Shown here piece by piece: positions 46,210 through 57,771 of a stretch of DNA of 64,000 nucleotides. The stretch covers positions 7,310,432 to 7,374,431 of the forward strand of contig OX359284.1 in NCBI GenBank assembly GCA_947179155.2, in the 5' to 3' direction. The notes under the pieces are model-generated. The model saw only the letters and a list, made by a program, of their open reading frames with translations. It ran no database searches and was not told the origin of the DNA. The stretch is from Hedera helix (taxonomy: Eukaryota > Streptophyta > Magnoliopsida > Apiales > Araliaceae). Numbering within the stretch: the first letter of the stretch is position 1; each line of letters opens with the position of its first letter. The position numbers and the translations under genes were made by a program.

Positions 46210-48342
46210 CATATTGTACAAGAAGTGAAAAACCAAGTCACCTTCTTCAATGTACCTTCATATTTCTTAGGGTATAATTTACAGAAAGTTTTCTTTTACT
46301 GTTGTCTGCGAATTCTCATTCTTAAAATGAGAGATATATTTATATTTTTAAACTATAGAAGTCATGAAATTTCTAATAATATGTGTCATTGCTTCTGAAC
46401 TAGGTAGATTAAATACTACCATGACACAACTACTATATTTTATCGAATGTTAGAGATATATTTGAAAAAGTAAATTTTTTCTTAAAATTTAAAAATTATT
46501 GTTTACGAAATGTATCTCTGACTTTGATACGGAAAGAGTATTAAAGAACTACTTTATTCTTCTAACTAATGGAGATTATAATATAGTAGGATCTAAATAA
46601 GATCTTAATTTAAGATTGTTCAAAATATAACGTCTACGATTTATAAAAATAAGTTTTATTTTACAAAAATTGACTAAATGTAAGTTATTTTTATAAATTG
46701 TTTTAATGAATTTTTTATTTTGAACTGCCTAATTACGATCCGAATATGAGTATGAAAAAACAATTAAAGGAAGCAGTGACAAGAATCATTGAACACTATA
46801 AAGCAATACCTACAAGAAATATCTAATAGGTGGGTTGGTTCAACCGCAGCCCTTGTTTCTTTTAAATTACTGCCTATGACAATTACTTTTGTACAAAATA
46901 AGCTAAATTATGTTTAGCTTTTTAGGCTTGATAATGGCCCTTAATGAAATAAAAGTATCATTAGGAACATAATATATTGATTGAAAACGACACTTAAAGC
47001 AAAAAAGAAACCTTACATCGAGAGAAAGAACATAATATAATGATTAAAAACGACAATTAAAACAAAAAAGAAACCCTACATCGACAGAAAATATTCTTAA
47101 ATTCATTTCGCGACAAAATATTTTCTTGGCGTTTTTGTCTAAAATTTAATTATATTTGCATAATAATGGTGGAAAAGCACGACAGAGCATAATGTTTTAG
47201 TGTAGTAGTTCCATGCTTATAGGGTTTCTTATAGCCTTAAATAATCTTAGATTTTGTCTTAAGCAAACCAAAATTGTAAGAATTTGAAAAGGATATTTAT
47301 AGAAGAACAGCAAAGGCAGGATAAACACACAAATATAGAAAATACTGTTCAAGTGTCATTAGAACAATTATAAAAGTATTGTTCAATGCATATTTGTTTT
47401 GACAACATCATTTTTGCTATGATAATATCAATGGTCACTAAAAATTGTAATTTTTTTTTATTAATAATTTTGATCACTTAATAGTTAATAACCTTCTTAA
47501 ATTACAGCCTTTCTAAATATATAGGTTATGAAAAAATATGTCAACTTATAACATAAACCAAACGTTGGCTAATATCATTAAGCTTGTTAATGTTAATATC
47601 AACCAATGTAGTTCTATAATAGTTCAAGAAAAAGAGAAAAAAAAAATAAAGAAAAAGAAAACCATAAGTTTAATTAAAATTAGTGTGTATATCAACAAAT
47701 GCAGTTCTATAATAGGTCAAGAAAAATAAATAAATAAGAAGTGTAATTTAAAGTGATATATAAAATATCTTCAGATCTCACTTTGTTATTTATTTATATA
47801 ATGTTCTTTTGAAGATGCCCTTTCTTATGCCGGCCCAAGTTGAATGCTTCTTATATCATTCCACTCTTCTTATTCCTATTTAATTTGATTTTTTTACAAA
47901 TAAAATTAAAAAAAGAACCACATTTTACATTACTTAAGTATTCAGTACTCCAAAAGCAAGTGCAATTATGTAATTAAAGAATTGATTTTTTTTTAATTTT
48001 TTTTTTCTTTTTGCCCAAAAGTGCTTTACCTGGTTGCCTGAACCTTTTTGAATGGTCCCTCAGAGTTTGTAAGACACAATTGAAATTAGTATAGGGTTGG
48101 CAGCATTGCTTGTAAGTTCTGCATTTGTTTGTTGAAGCTTCTTGCTTATTTTCAAATGGACCTAAAGAAACTCCTCTGTTCCTGTCTGTCTTTTAAAGGG
48201 TGGTTAATTTATTATAAGGGAAATAAACACATGAACACGGACTGGATACTAAGAATTTCTTATTGATATATTTTAAAAAATGTTAGCAGGAGATGGTTTG
48301 GTTAGAAAGAATAAAATAAAGCAGGATTTGTAAGTTACGTTT
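46210..48342. other. Intergenic AT-rich DNA, no gene
   Basis: No coding region recognised. A near-identical ~60 bp pair lies at about 46979-47036 and 47041-47097 (AACGACA(C/A)TTAAA(G/A)CAAAAAAGAAACC). A second pair with CAGTTCTATAATAG(G/T)TCAAGAAAAA lies near 47607-47637 and 47699-47729. Frames in these repeats are low complexity. Confidence 0.65.
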
Positions 48343-48750
48343 AGGGGGTGTTTGATAAAAACTGAATAAAATAGTTCTAAATATTTAAATAATCTGAATT
48401 AGTCAAATGAAGTAGAATAAAGTAGAATTCTAAATACGAAATGAAAAAAGTTGTTTGATAATTGACATGTCTGAAACATCTGAATAACAATTTTGTACTA
48501 TTTTACTCCTCTAAAAAAATTCAAAATTGTTGTAAATTTATGTAATATTACTTAATATAATAGTTAATATATATGTTTTTTTTTTTTTTTTTTTTTACTT
48601 CATTCAGCTGAGACTTATTCATTCAGTCAAAAAAATTAGACTTATCCATTCAGCCCAAAAATTTGACCGATTCAGCCATTCATCTCAAAATAAATGCATT
48701 AAACCGATTCAGCCATTCAGAAGTATTGAATTCTAAACAAATAGGGCCTT
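48343..48750. mobile_element. Probable small non-autonomous DNA transposon (MITE)
   Basis: About 400 bp. It begins AGGGGGTGTTTGATAAAA, ends AACAAATAGGGCCTT, and contains repeated ATTCAGCCATTCAG and TTATTCATTCAG words and a poly-T run. The ends are imperfectly inverted and I see no clear target duplication, so the superfamily is uncertain. Confidence 0.45.
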
Positions 48751-50275
48751 AGTCTTGCTATAGAATATGTTCAGTTATCAATATTTATAGGTTTGTATTA
48801 ATGCGTCCGTCCACCACACAAAAAATGGTGTTGTGCATTCAACATTTCAAATGTTGGGTTTGTGATTTAAATAAATTGATTGTAGATGAACAAAATTCGC
48901 AAGTTTAAATGCACTAAAAGTTCATATGCTAGTAAACGAACAAGCACACAGTTGGATAAGAAAAACAATAGGGACCCATCTTTTTCCCGAAATGCAGAGA
49001 TTTCCTGCATAAATGAAGTCGACAAGACTATAAAATTCAAACGCGGAGGAGATAGACCAACCACGAAGATTAGAATCAAATGACCTAAAGGTTGCATACC
49101 CTAAAAAAAAATGATCAAGTAGGTAGTAAGTTCAAAAACATTCCCTATTTCTTGGCTCAAACTGTTGCTTTACTACAGAATGATGTAAACTATTGTTTTG
49201 TTTTCCAAGGTTTAAGGTGTTGTTACGTAGAGGACAATCACTACCCCTTAGCTAGCAACAAATCTGAGAAGGGCAGCTTAATATAGCAAGACAATATAAT
49301 AAAGCAGACACTTAAGAAAAGTCGTTCATTTTTTTCCCCTTCTAGATAGACTCTTTTCTTGGCCATTCAAGTCTAAAATTTGTTTGGTAAATTTGCCTAG
49401 GAATGGTGGGGGATAAACAAAACAAATGATATGGATGGTTGTTTCATGTTTTGGGTTGATTCATATCTTAAAATGAGTCTTACTATTCCGAAAGTTTTTT
49501 ATCGAATTATAGTTACAAAAAATATTAATACACGATATTTGATAAGATTATACTAATATTACATATATGTTTTTAAAGGAGTTACCACTCATATTTATTC
49601 ATGTAACTAACAATAAAAAAAATCAAAATATAAAAAGTCAAAGTCGCAAGATATATCATTTCCCATCTTAAATTATCATAGAAATTGTCTGTATACAAAG
49701 AGATTAGAATTGGATAAATATATGTGCAGAAGAACTGTTTTGATGACAAAGGATCCATGGAGAATCCAATCAAACACAAATGAAACACAAACTATCAAAT
49801 ATAAAAGGAACAAAAACTGAACTTTTAAAGCAAGATTGATTATAGAAAATGTCAAACACTGATATATCATTTTATTAAATTGAATCACTCAAACTCTAAT
49901 TACAAATGCAAGAAATATGTAAAGAACCATGTGGGGAAAAAAATCCCAAAACAAAACAGAACAAACCATATTATCTATCTGTGTTATGTCCTAATTTTTT
50001 TCACCTTCATGAGGAAGCAACTGCAGGACTCCGAAAACCAACAGCAACACGAAGAAGCCAAGCTAAGATTTTGGCCTTCCGTCTCAAACCTCCAAATCAC
50101 GAACTCTTTTGTCCGTCTCAAACCTCCAAACCATTAACTCTTTTGTGTTCCTAGGATGACTATAAAAAAAGATTAAAAAAAGCAGCACTTGAGACGCTAA
50201 AAAAGGGACCAAATGCTATATCACCTCTTACAACTTCAAAAAAATCATCCAACACAAAGAAATCAAACTTCTCTC
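48751..50275. other. Intergenic DNA downstream of the WD40 gene, no gene
   Basis: Several short frames on both strands (for example near 48867-49097 and 49582-50154) overlap one another and carry no recognisable domain. Part of 49870-50275 may be the 3' untranslated region of the WD40 gene. Confidence 0.6.
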
Positions 50276-51478
50276 TCAATTTTGTTGTGTAGAACACTCC
50301 TTTTGTTCATCAAATGAATGTTGAGAAACCCACCAAACTCTTAAAGTTTTGTCAAGGCTTCCACTATATAGCACAAATCCCCCTCCAACACTATTAGGTG
50401 AAGCTTGCAAACACTTTATAGGCCCTTCATGCCCCCTTATAATCCCAACTCTAGATAGCCCACCATTAATCTCCCTCCTCCAAATCCCAATACTCTTATC
50501 AGCTGATCCACTACACAAAATCTCCCCCCTCAAACACATACACAAAACAGCCATTTTATGTGCTTTCACCTCACAAACAACCTCCCAACTATCAAACCCT
50601 CCACTCCCCAACCACCCCATCACAAATCCATCAGAACCCCCTCCATAAACCGTCTTCCCATCATCCGATACCATCACCGAATTCAATGAAACATCCATAT
50701 GCCCCTCCAAAATCCCCTTCAAACAATGTGAGCCATTTTTCCCCTCTTTCTCCCATGCCTTGATCTTTCCATCCGCGGAGGCCGAATAAACAACCCCACT
50801 GTTGCTTGCTACAATCCCATTTATTGCATCATCATGGGCCTTAATTGATTCTACACATTTCAAATCCGAAATCCTCCACACCTTAAGGGTCTTATCCCAA
50901 GAACCCGAATAGATAAACCCATCAAAAACAGCCAAACAAGAAATACTATCCTTATGCTCAATCCACAAATGCTTATGATTCCTCCTAGTCTGCACATAAT
51001 TACTCTGTTTCATAAATTTCCCCAAATAATCCTTAGTAGTGGGTAGAGTATCAGTTAACCTAAAAACATTTTCAGAGCTTCTTGAAACCTTCCACACCCT
51101 AATTCTACTATCTTGATGGGCTGTAAAAACCTTATTTCCTACCGTTACAAGAGCCTTTACAGAACCATCTCCCTGCCCAAATTTTGTAAATTGCCTTAAA
51201 TCCGGCTGCTGCCAAACAATTATATCCGTACCTTGTGAAGCACTTAGGATGAATTCCCCACATAAGGCCAAGCAACAAACGGATCCGATATGGCCCGAAA
51301 GAATTGCCAGGGATTTATATGATTGGAATCCTGAACTGGGTATGATAGGAATTTGATTCTTGAGAACTTGGAAATCGAATCGGAGCGATTGTGATGGGCT
51401 TTCGTCGGATTCGCTGCTGGTGCTGCTGCTAGTGGTGCTTGTTGCGGAGGATAATAATGGTGTTGATAAAGGATTCAT
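50276..51478 (-). CDS. WD40-repeat protein, JINGUBANG-like
   Basis: A single uninterrupted exon of 400 codons, ATG at 51478, TGA at 50278-50276. The first ~50 residues are Ser/Thr-rich and probably disordered. Seven WD40 repeats then follow at about residues 58-90, 99-131, 171-203, 211-243, 256-290, 303-334 and 346-383, with Gly-His near the start and Val-Trp or Ile-Trp at the end of most. A 40 residue insert with Lys/Arg/His between repeats 2 and 3 is typical of the intronless plant JINGUBANG group. The Arabidopsis member JGB restrains pollen germination; other members are little studied, so the pathway here is inference. WD40 propellers serve as protein-docking platforms. The upstream minus strand is CT-rich with several TATA-like words (51660-51750). 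It is the only intact host-type gene here. Confidence 0.9.
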   Translation of the reverse strand: MNPLSTPLLSSATSTTSSSTSSESDESPSQSLRFDFQVLKNQIPIIPSSGFQSYKSLAILSGHIGSVCCLALCGEFILSASQGTDIIVWQQPDLRQFTKFGQGDGSVKALVTVGNKVFTAHQDSRIRVWKVSRSSENVFRLTDTLPTTKDYLGKFMKQSNYVQTRRNHKHLWIEHKDSISCLAVFDGFIYSGSWDKTLKVWRISDLKCVESIKAHDDAINGIVASNSGVVYSASADGKIKAWEKEGKNGSHCLKGILEGHMDVSLNSVMVSDDGKTVYGGGSDGFVMGWLGSGGFDSWEVVCEVKAHKMAVLCMCLRGEILCSGSADKSIGIWRREINGGLSRVGIIRGHEGPIKCLQASPNSVGGGFVLYSGSLDKTLRVWWVSQHSFDEQKECSTQQN

Positions 51479-52440
51479 TGTGTTAATAATTTTGAAGTTT
51501 GAGTAGAAGATTTGGGAAAATGGGAAGACGGGAAAAGGGTGTTCTTAGTTTTTAGAGAGAGAAATTAGGAGAAAAAATGTATTAGAAATAGTAATGGAGG
51601 CAAGAATTAAGTGTAAATATACAGAGAGAAGTTGAAGAAGATACAAAAAAAAAAAAAATTTGTATAAAGAAGGACGAATGATTCTTCTATATTATATGGG
51701 TATGAATAGGATTTCATTAGTAATCTATTTGTACATATATACAAATATATATACAGAGAGAGAGAGAGGAGCGTAGGAGGTGTAATGGTAACGGGGGAGC
51801 TTTTAGCAAGAAACAGGGTTTGTCTGTGGAGAGATTTGGTATATTTAATTGGAGGGGAGGTGTAACGGCTACTCTGAAAAATAAACTATATTTTTGTGAA
51901 AGAAGTTTGGAGACCAGTTCATTTAAGGGGACCAGCTTCATTACCACTGAATTTAACAAAGTGAATTGATATTTTTATATATTTTTGATATTTTTATATA
52001 TTTTTTACTCACATAAATATAAAAAAAAATTATTATTTAAATAAGTAAAAATTAATATTTTTACGAAATCTCTCCCATATAAGCGTGAGACCTATTTACT
52101 ATTTATATAAAAAAGATCTTGTAAAATTACTATTTTTATTTGTAAAAATATCAATTTTTTAAAATAAGTTTTACTTTTACTTGGGAGAGAAATATGTGAA
52201 TATTAAAAATATACTTCAACATAGTGCTACCCTTTAACAAGCCAATGGACAATTTCACAACTATCGTTAGTCCCATGGCTAATTACGGAAGTTAAGGTGA
52301 TTGGGCCGTTGGGGCAGATGTCATTCTCATATTTCCGGGTACAAAATGACCCGAGTCCGAAGCCTCAGTCTGACTAAAAAGTTTGAAAAGTTTGGCTTAA
52401 TTTAGGTCTGGATCTAGAACCGCATGACCTGGGCCTTAAA
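51479..52440. other. Upstream region of the WD40 gene
   Basis: Probable 5' leader and promoter on the minus strand: CT-rich stretches at about 51555-51580 and a (GA)n run at 51755-51770, with TATA-like words nearby. Which TATA is used cannot be told. No other gene. Confidence 0.5.
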
Positions 52441-53470
52441 GAGTAAGGTTCTCAGACTCTGATCGGTTATCGAATTAAAAAAAGTACCGGATGTATGAGT
52501 CACTGATCCAATCAGTGGTTGAACCGTTATTGACTCAGTGATGTTATTAATATATACAAATATATATTATTAGTAATTAATAAAATTTTAAAATTTATGA
52601 ACTAAAATATAATAAAGTTGAGTTTTAATATTACTAAATGTGGTTAATTTTAATATAAAAAAAAATGGTACAAAAAAAAAAAATCAAATCGGATCACTGG
52701 GTCAATAACCGATTTTATCGGTGGGTTAACGGGTCAATCGATTTTTGCCAAAAACTGATTTTTTTTGTCGAACCGGACCGGAGTGTCAACCGGTTCCGAT
52801 TTTTATCGATTCGAACGACGGTCCGGTCCGATTTTCAAAACTATGCTAAAGAGTTCTCTTTAATTTTTTAAGATCTACCTGGCCCAACCTAGAATAGAGT
52901 TTGAACTGGCCTAAAGCCTAAAAAATATGGCCTGAACTTGAAAGCCTAAAACTTTAGACCTAAACGTCTAAAAATAGAGCTTTTCCAGTATTTTTTGTGT
53001 TTTTTTTTTTACCATTTTATCTCTTCTAGTTATATAAAGGCTAATTTATAGGGTATTTTAAATTATATTTATTTGCATTTATATTATTTTGTATTACACA
53101 TTCATTTTTTTCCGATCAATTTAGGTAATACATACTTCATATTTTTAATTTTTAAATAATAAAGAGTTAACTTATTTGAGTTTTACTTTTATATTTTTTG
53201 AAGTAAATTAGAAGTATAAATTTATCAAAAATGTTAAAGAGAAAAAAATTAATCGACTCGATTCAATACCCATAAGATTGTCTTAAAATCCTAGAACAAT
53301 TCCACTTTTTTTTTTTTTTTTTTTTTTTGCATAAAACTTGGTCTGACCCGAGTCAGACTCCAGGCTTGACCAGGTGCCTCACTTGGTCTATCCTAATTTG
53401 ATTAGGCTTTAGGCTTGACGTAGACTGATTTAGTCTTTAACCTAACCCAACCTCAGATTTGTACCCTAAA
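52441..53470. repeat. Degenerate dispersed repeats (CCGG-rich and GGCCT-rich segments)
   Basis: 52441-52850 carries repeated GGTCAATAACCGATT, AACCGG and CCGGTCCGATTTTCAAAAC words typical of a dispersed plant repeat. 52868-52990 and 53336-53465 carry repeated AAGCCTAAA, GGCCTGA and GACCCGAGTCAGAC phrases. A poly-T run lies near 53307-53328. No terminal structure could be defined. Confidence 0.4.
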
Positions 53471-55090
53471 TAGTAATATTAGCATTCACAAATATTTTGA
53501 AGCTCGGACCAGATCAACCAATAAGAACGAGAATTGGTCTTAAGCAAGATTGCCATTTTGGAATGGTCAAAATCCAATTTAGATCATTTGATCACAGTTT
53601 GATAAGTGGTTTAACCGGTATTAAACACTCAACTTTTTCTTAAAAGGTTTACTAAATTTATATTAAAATTTTATTAATATACTTTGTTTGCTGAGATTAA
53701 ATTTTGTTAACAAAAAGAGAGACGATAAATTAAATCAATAATATAGTTTTATGTATTTATAACATTTTTTATTTTTATTCAATTGGAATCAAGTCAGGTT
53801 TCACTATTTTTTATTTTTTGTTAGTTATTGAGTGTAATTATGTACTCCCTCCTTTCCATTTTATAAGTGGTTTAAGACATAATTACACATATTAATAAAG
53901 CTCATTAATTCTAATATTAGATAATTAATGTTGATTTGAAATTTCATTATGACTCATGTACTAATTACTCTTTCTCCTCGCAATTACTTTATTTATTTAG
54001 GGGCAAAGTTAAAAAAAAAAAATTAATTTTTTCTCCTAGATAGTAAAACGTCTTATATTATGATTTTTTTCCCCTTTGTAAAACGACTTATATAACGTTA
54101 ATCGTTTCGACATGACTCGTGTAGTATTCGACTTGATATTCGATTATTTAATACATTAATTCTAATTTAATACATTCAATAAAATTGTTTGTTTGTATAT
54201 TTATATCTGTTTTATGTTATATATTTATTAATGTATTCATATATTTAATTAAATAGTTTAATAAATGAAAATAAAAAATAAAAACTAAACACTCAATAAT
54301 TTAATGAGCTACTCGCAAATTACTTAATTTAACTTGATAAGCATAATAATATCCCAAATATTTATGAGACTAGTAAATATCATCTTAAATGATTAAATAA
54401 ATGTTAAGATTTAAAACCTAATTTCTGGTAAAAAGAATACCTAAGGAATGATTGTTTTGGTATGCATTGAGTTATGTTAAGACTAAACACGACTAAAAAA
54501 TATGATCGTATAAGATTAAGAGTTAAACTGATAACCTAATTTATGTGTAGAAATGATTAAACATTTTGACCTAATCTATGTATTAGGAATTAAGTGTGTA
54601 TAATTTGTTGTTTGGTATAAGTATTGTGTATATATAATTGTTTAAAACCTAGAAATGATTAATAGGGTATATTTGGAGTATATTGAGTTTTAAGTATTTA
54701 TACGAAGTATAAATACAAAATCATTATTCACAAATACATAATAGAGTACGAGTATAATATAGATTATTATACGAGTATAATACGAAAATAATACAGGTAT
54801 AATACGAAAATTATACGGTAGAAATATGAGAAAAACAAACTTGGAGAATAAAAATCCACTTTGATGACTAACTAAATTAGTTATCATTGAACTAGAAGTC
54901 TAACTAGTTTGGTTAAAAAAGACGTCTAACTAAATTAGTTGGAGTAACTAGGTTGTAGTAACCAAACTACAAAACAAACTAAATTGGAGTAACTAAGTTT
55001 ATGTAACAAAATTGGACAAGGAAAGGTTAGAAACTAGTTATGGTGTAGAGAAAGAAGGGCCATTTTGGCCATTATGAAAAACTAGTACTG
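53471..55090. other. Intergenic AT-rich DNA, possible MITE remnant
   Basis: At 53846 TACTCCCTCCTTTCCATTTTATAAG resembles the conserved end of Stowaway-type mariner MITEs. A second related stretch CCCCTTTGTAAAACGACTTAT is near 54071-54095, but a proper inverted end is not clear. Repeated GAGTATAATA and ATAATACGA words fill 54745-54820, and TAACTA(A/G) words fill 54865-55000. No gene. Confidence 0.4.
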
Positions 55091-56006
55091 TGATAACCCC
55101 AAATCTAGGCCCACACAGCCCAAACTTGAGTTATTAAAATACACAACAACTATTACAATACAGTAAATCGTACAATAATATACAGCTAAGTCTTCATTAT
55201 TATTATAACACTATTTTACAATATGGTGAAGACTACTATAGTGACTATCTCGGATCATCACTACATTCCCCTCTTTTCCCCACTAGTCTAGGTTACATTC
55301 TCATTTCCTGAGCAATTGAACAAAAAAGAAAAATGTGACCTCAAATAGCCCAATAAAGAATATCATGGCTAAGATAATGACGAATAAATTATCGTTAGCC
55401 TTCAACAGTTGAGTTCTTGATATAATAATTTAAACAACAAGTTTTAATTCAACAACTGCAATTAAGTTCTTAAACAAAGTTTAGATCAACAACTACAGCA
55501 GAATAACAACCATTAGAAAAATCGTATGGACCATGATGTCCACTCGTTTCTCTTTTTAAGAAAAACATCATCAACTTTTATCATCTGAAACACCGCTGAT
55601 CATGATAATACCAATTTACTGTTCCTGGTCATAATCATGCAAGTTAATAGTTTATCTTTGCACTACGGGCCAAAGATAACATTCACCACGTGCCCTAAAA
55701 GACACACCATCAATTATATCGCCTTTAATCTATTAACAACTTTTATCCAATCTGTGCCCCAGGCCACAAATATTAACAACAACTTGATTCTTGATGATTA
55801 TAATAACAACAGAGATATAAATGATGAACAGAAAAAATAGGATAAACAATAAATGTTGGAAGTTTATAATTTTAATTTGTGCATATTCAAATAATGTCCA
55901 AATTGTCAACATGATGTGGAGTGAAATTCAAAAATGATATTCAAGATCCATAGTTTAGAATAATGGTTACAGTTCAATAGAAAAGTTCAGAAAAATAGGA
56001 AGGTTC
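55091..56006. repeat. Possible truncated Gypsy-like LTR
   Basis: TGATAACCCCAAATC at about 55089 followed by features similar in order to the other LTRs here (CTCGGATCATC near 55250, a GTGACCTCAAATAGCCCAATAA block near 55337). It ends at the insertion point of element C. No partner LTR is in the window. Confidence 0.35.
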
Positions 56007-57579
56007 TGTTAGTTCCCAATGACACGATAGTAATCTAGAAGGGGGGGGGGGGGTTGAATAGATTCTTTTAAAATTTTTTCTCTTTGAAATTATCTCACTT
56101 GATTAATTCTTAAACAGAAGTTTAACACAGCGAAATATGATTTAGTTAATCTTTTCTTGAAATGTTAAATTAATAATTCAACAAACAATTATATGACAGA
56201 TATAGCAAATGAAAGACACAAAGAGAGAGACTCAGGGTTTTAAGTGGTTCAGAGCACACAATACTCCTACTCCACCGTTCTGCTCTTTCAGCAGCAAATC
56301 CACTAAGGATACTTTTACAATAACTGAATCACTAAGATTCCTTCAAGACCCGCAGTCTTGGGATTTTAGTTCACAAAGAACTTTACAAGTCTAACAAACT
56401 TGCTTACACTAGCTCACAAAGAACTCTTCAAGTCTAACAGACTTGCTTATACCAGTTCACAGAGAACTCTTCTGGATTGATGTATATTTGGATGTGCTAC
56501 TAAGTTGCTTATCAACTTGAATGTTTGAAGGGCTTAGTAGCAATGCAGGCTTTCTTATCAGTTCAATCTTTTTCACTTCTTGCGTTTTTCTTTTTGTGCA
56601 GTTCTACCTTTTCTTCTGCTGATCTTCGTATTTAAGAAGTAAGGGCTTCAGATTTCTTCCCGTTGGATCATCTGTTTGAACGTGTATTTATTTCCGTTAC
56701 CTCATAGAGGAGAGCTGCTGAGTATTATATTAATAAAGCTCATTAAAGCTCTGACGAGATATAAATTGATCTGACCCGTTAGTCCATGTAATGTTGTTTT
56801 CCTTTTTCCTCTGGGACAGATATGTCAGTCATAGGTTCCCACTAACTCTTATAGAGTCGTTTGGTCCTCCAAAACTATAGGTCTGATAGGACACAGTCTT
56901 CTGACTTTTCTGCCTTGAAAGTCTTCTTTCTGTTCCATAGTGCGCTTGGGTCAGACTCCTGACTTTTTTGACTTGATCGATTTGCAGAGGCTTCCTTTTT
57001 GGTTACTTTCATGAAGATTAAAATACTTGAATAGAATGGCTCCTGATATGAGAAATGTAATGTCTCTTGCCTTTTTGCTCAACGATCTTATATGATCAAC
57101 TCTACGAATATCCTTGCTTACGTGAATGATCTGTAAAGGATCATCTCTTACTGATCATCGTAGAGTTTACTCAACTGTTAGAATGTTGATCGTAGAGTCC
57201 AATTTAAGGTTTCTCAGAAAGAACAGTCTGGTTGGTCGTAGAGTCTTCTGGACCACAATCGTAGAGTCCATTCTACGATTGGTTGACTTGATCGTAGAGT
57301 CTTCGGAATCACAGTCGTAGAGTCCAGTCTACGATTGGTTGCCTTAATCGTAGAGTCTGTTCGAATCGTAGAGTTTCCTTGACACAAATCGTAGAGTTCT
57401 TTCTACGATTTTATTACATCAACAGATCAACCTAACAGTTTTGATCTATCTAAGTCTTAGTACAACACACAAGACTTTTATACAATTAATAATAGATCAA
57501 CCTAACAGCTTTGATCTTATCTAATACAGCCCTTGTACATTATTTCTAATCATCAAATTTAATCATTCAATGTTCAACA
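56007..57579 (-). repeat. Element C 3' LTR (1573 bp)
   Basis: Ends TGTTAGTTCCCAATG and ...CAATGTTCAACA, with a 13-base G run near 56041 and the TCGTAGAGT array at about 57100-57410. It matches the undeleted LTR of A. Confidence 0.93.
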
Positions 57580-57593
57580 ATCTCCCCCAATTT
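57580..57593 (-). promoter_or_regulatory. Element C polypurine tract
   Basis: The minus strand reads AAATTGGGGGAGAT before the LTR start, identical to A. Confidence 0.8.
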
Positions 57594-57771
57594 GATGATG
57601 ACAACATTATTAACAGATAGTGATTTTGAACATATTAATATAGGCAAAATGCAAGAGTAATTGAATGCCTAATCATACAGTGAGCAGCTGTATTTTCTAG
57701 AAAAAAATATGAATTTTATTGATGTTTTTGTCAGATGATACAATAGAGAAAACAACAGAAAAAAAAATAAC

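Noticed and set aside
50349..50763. Plus-strand Pro/Ser-rich frames of 67-99 codons
   Set aside because: They are antisense to the intact WD40 gene.
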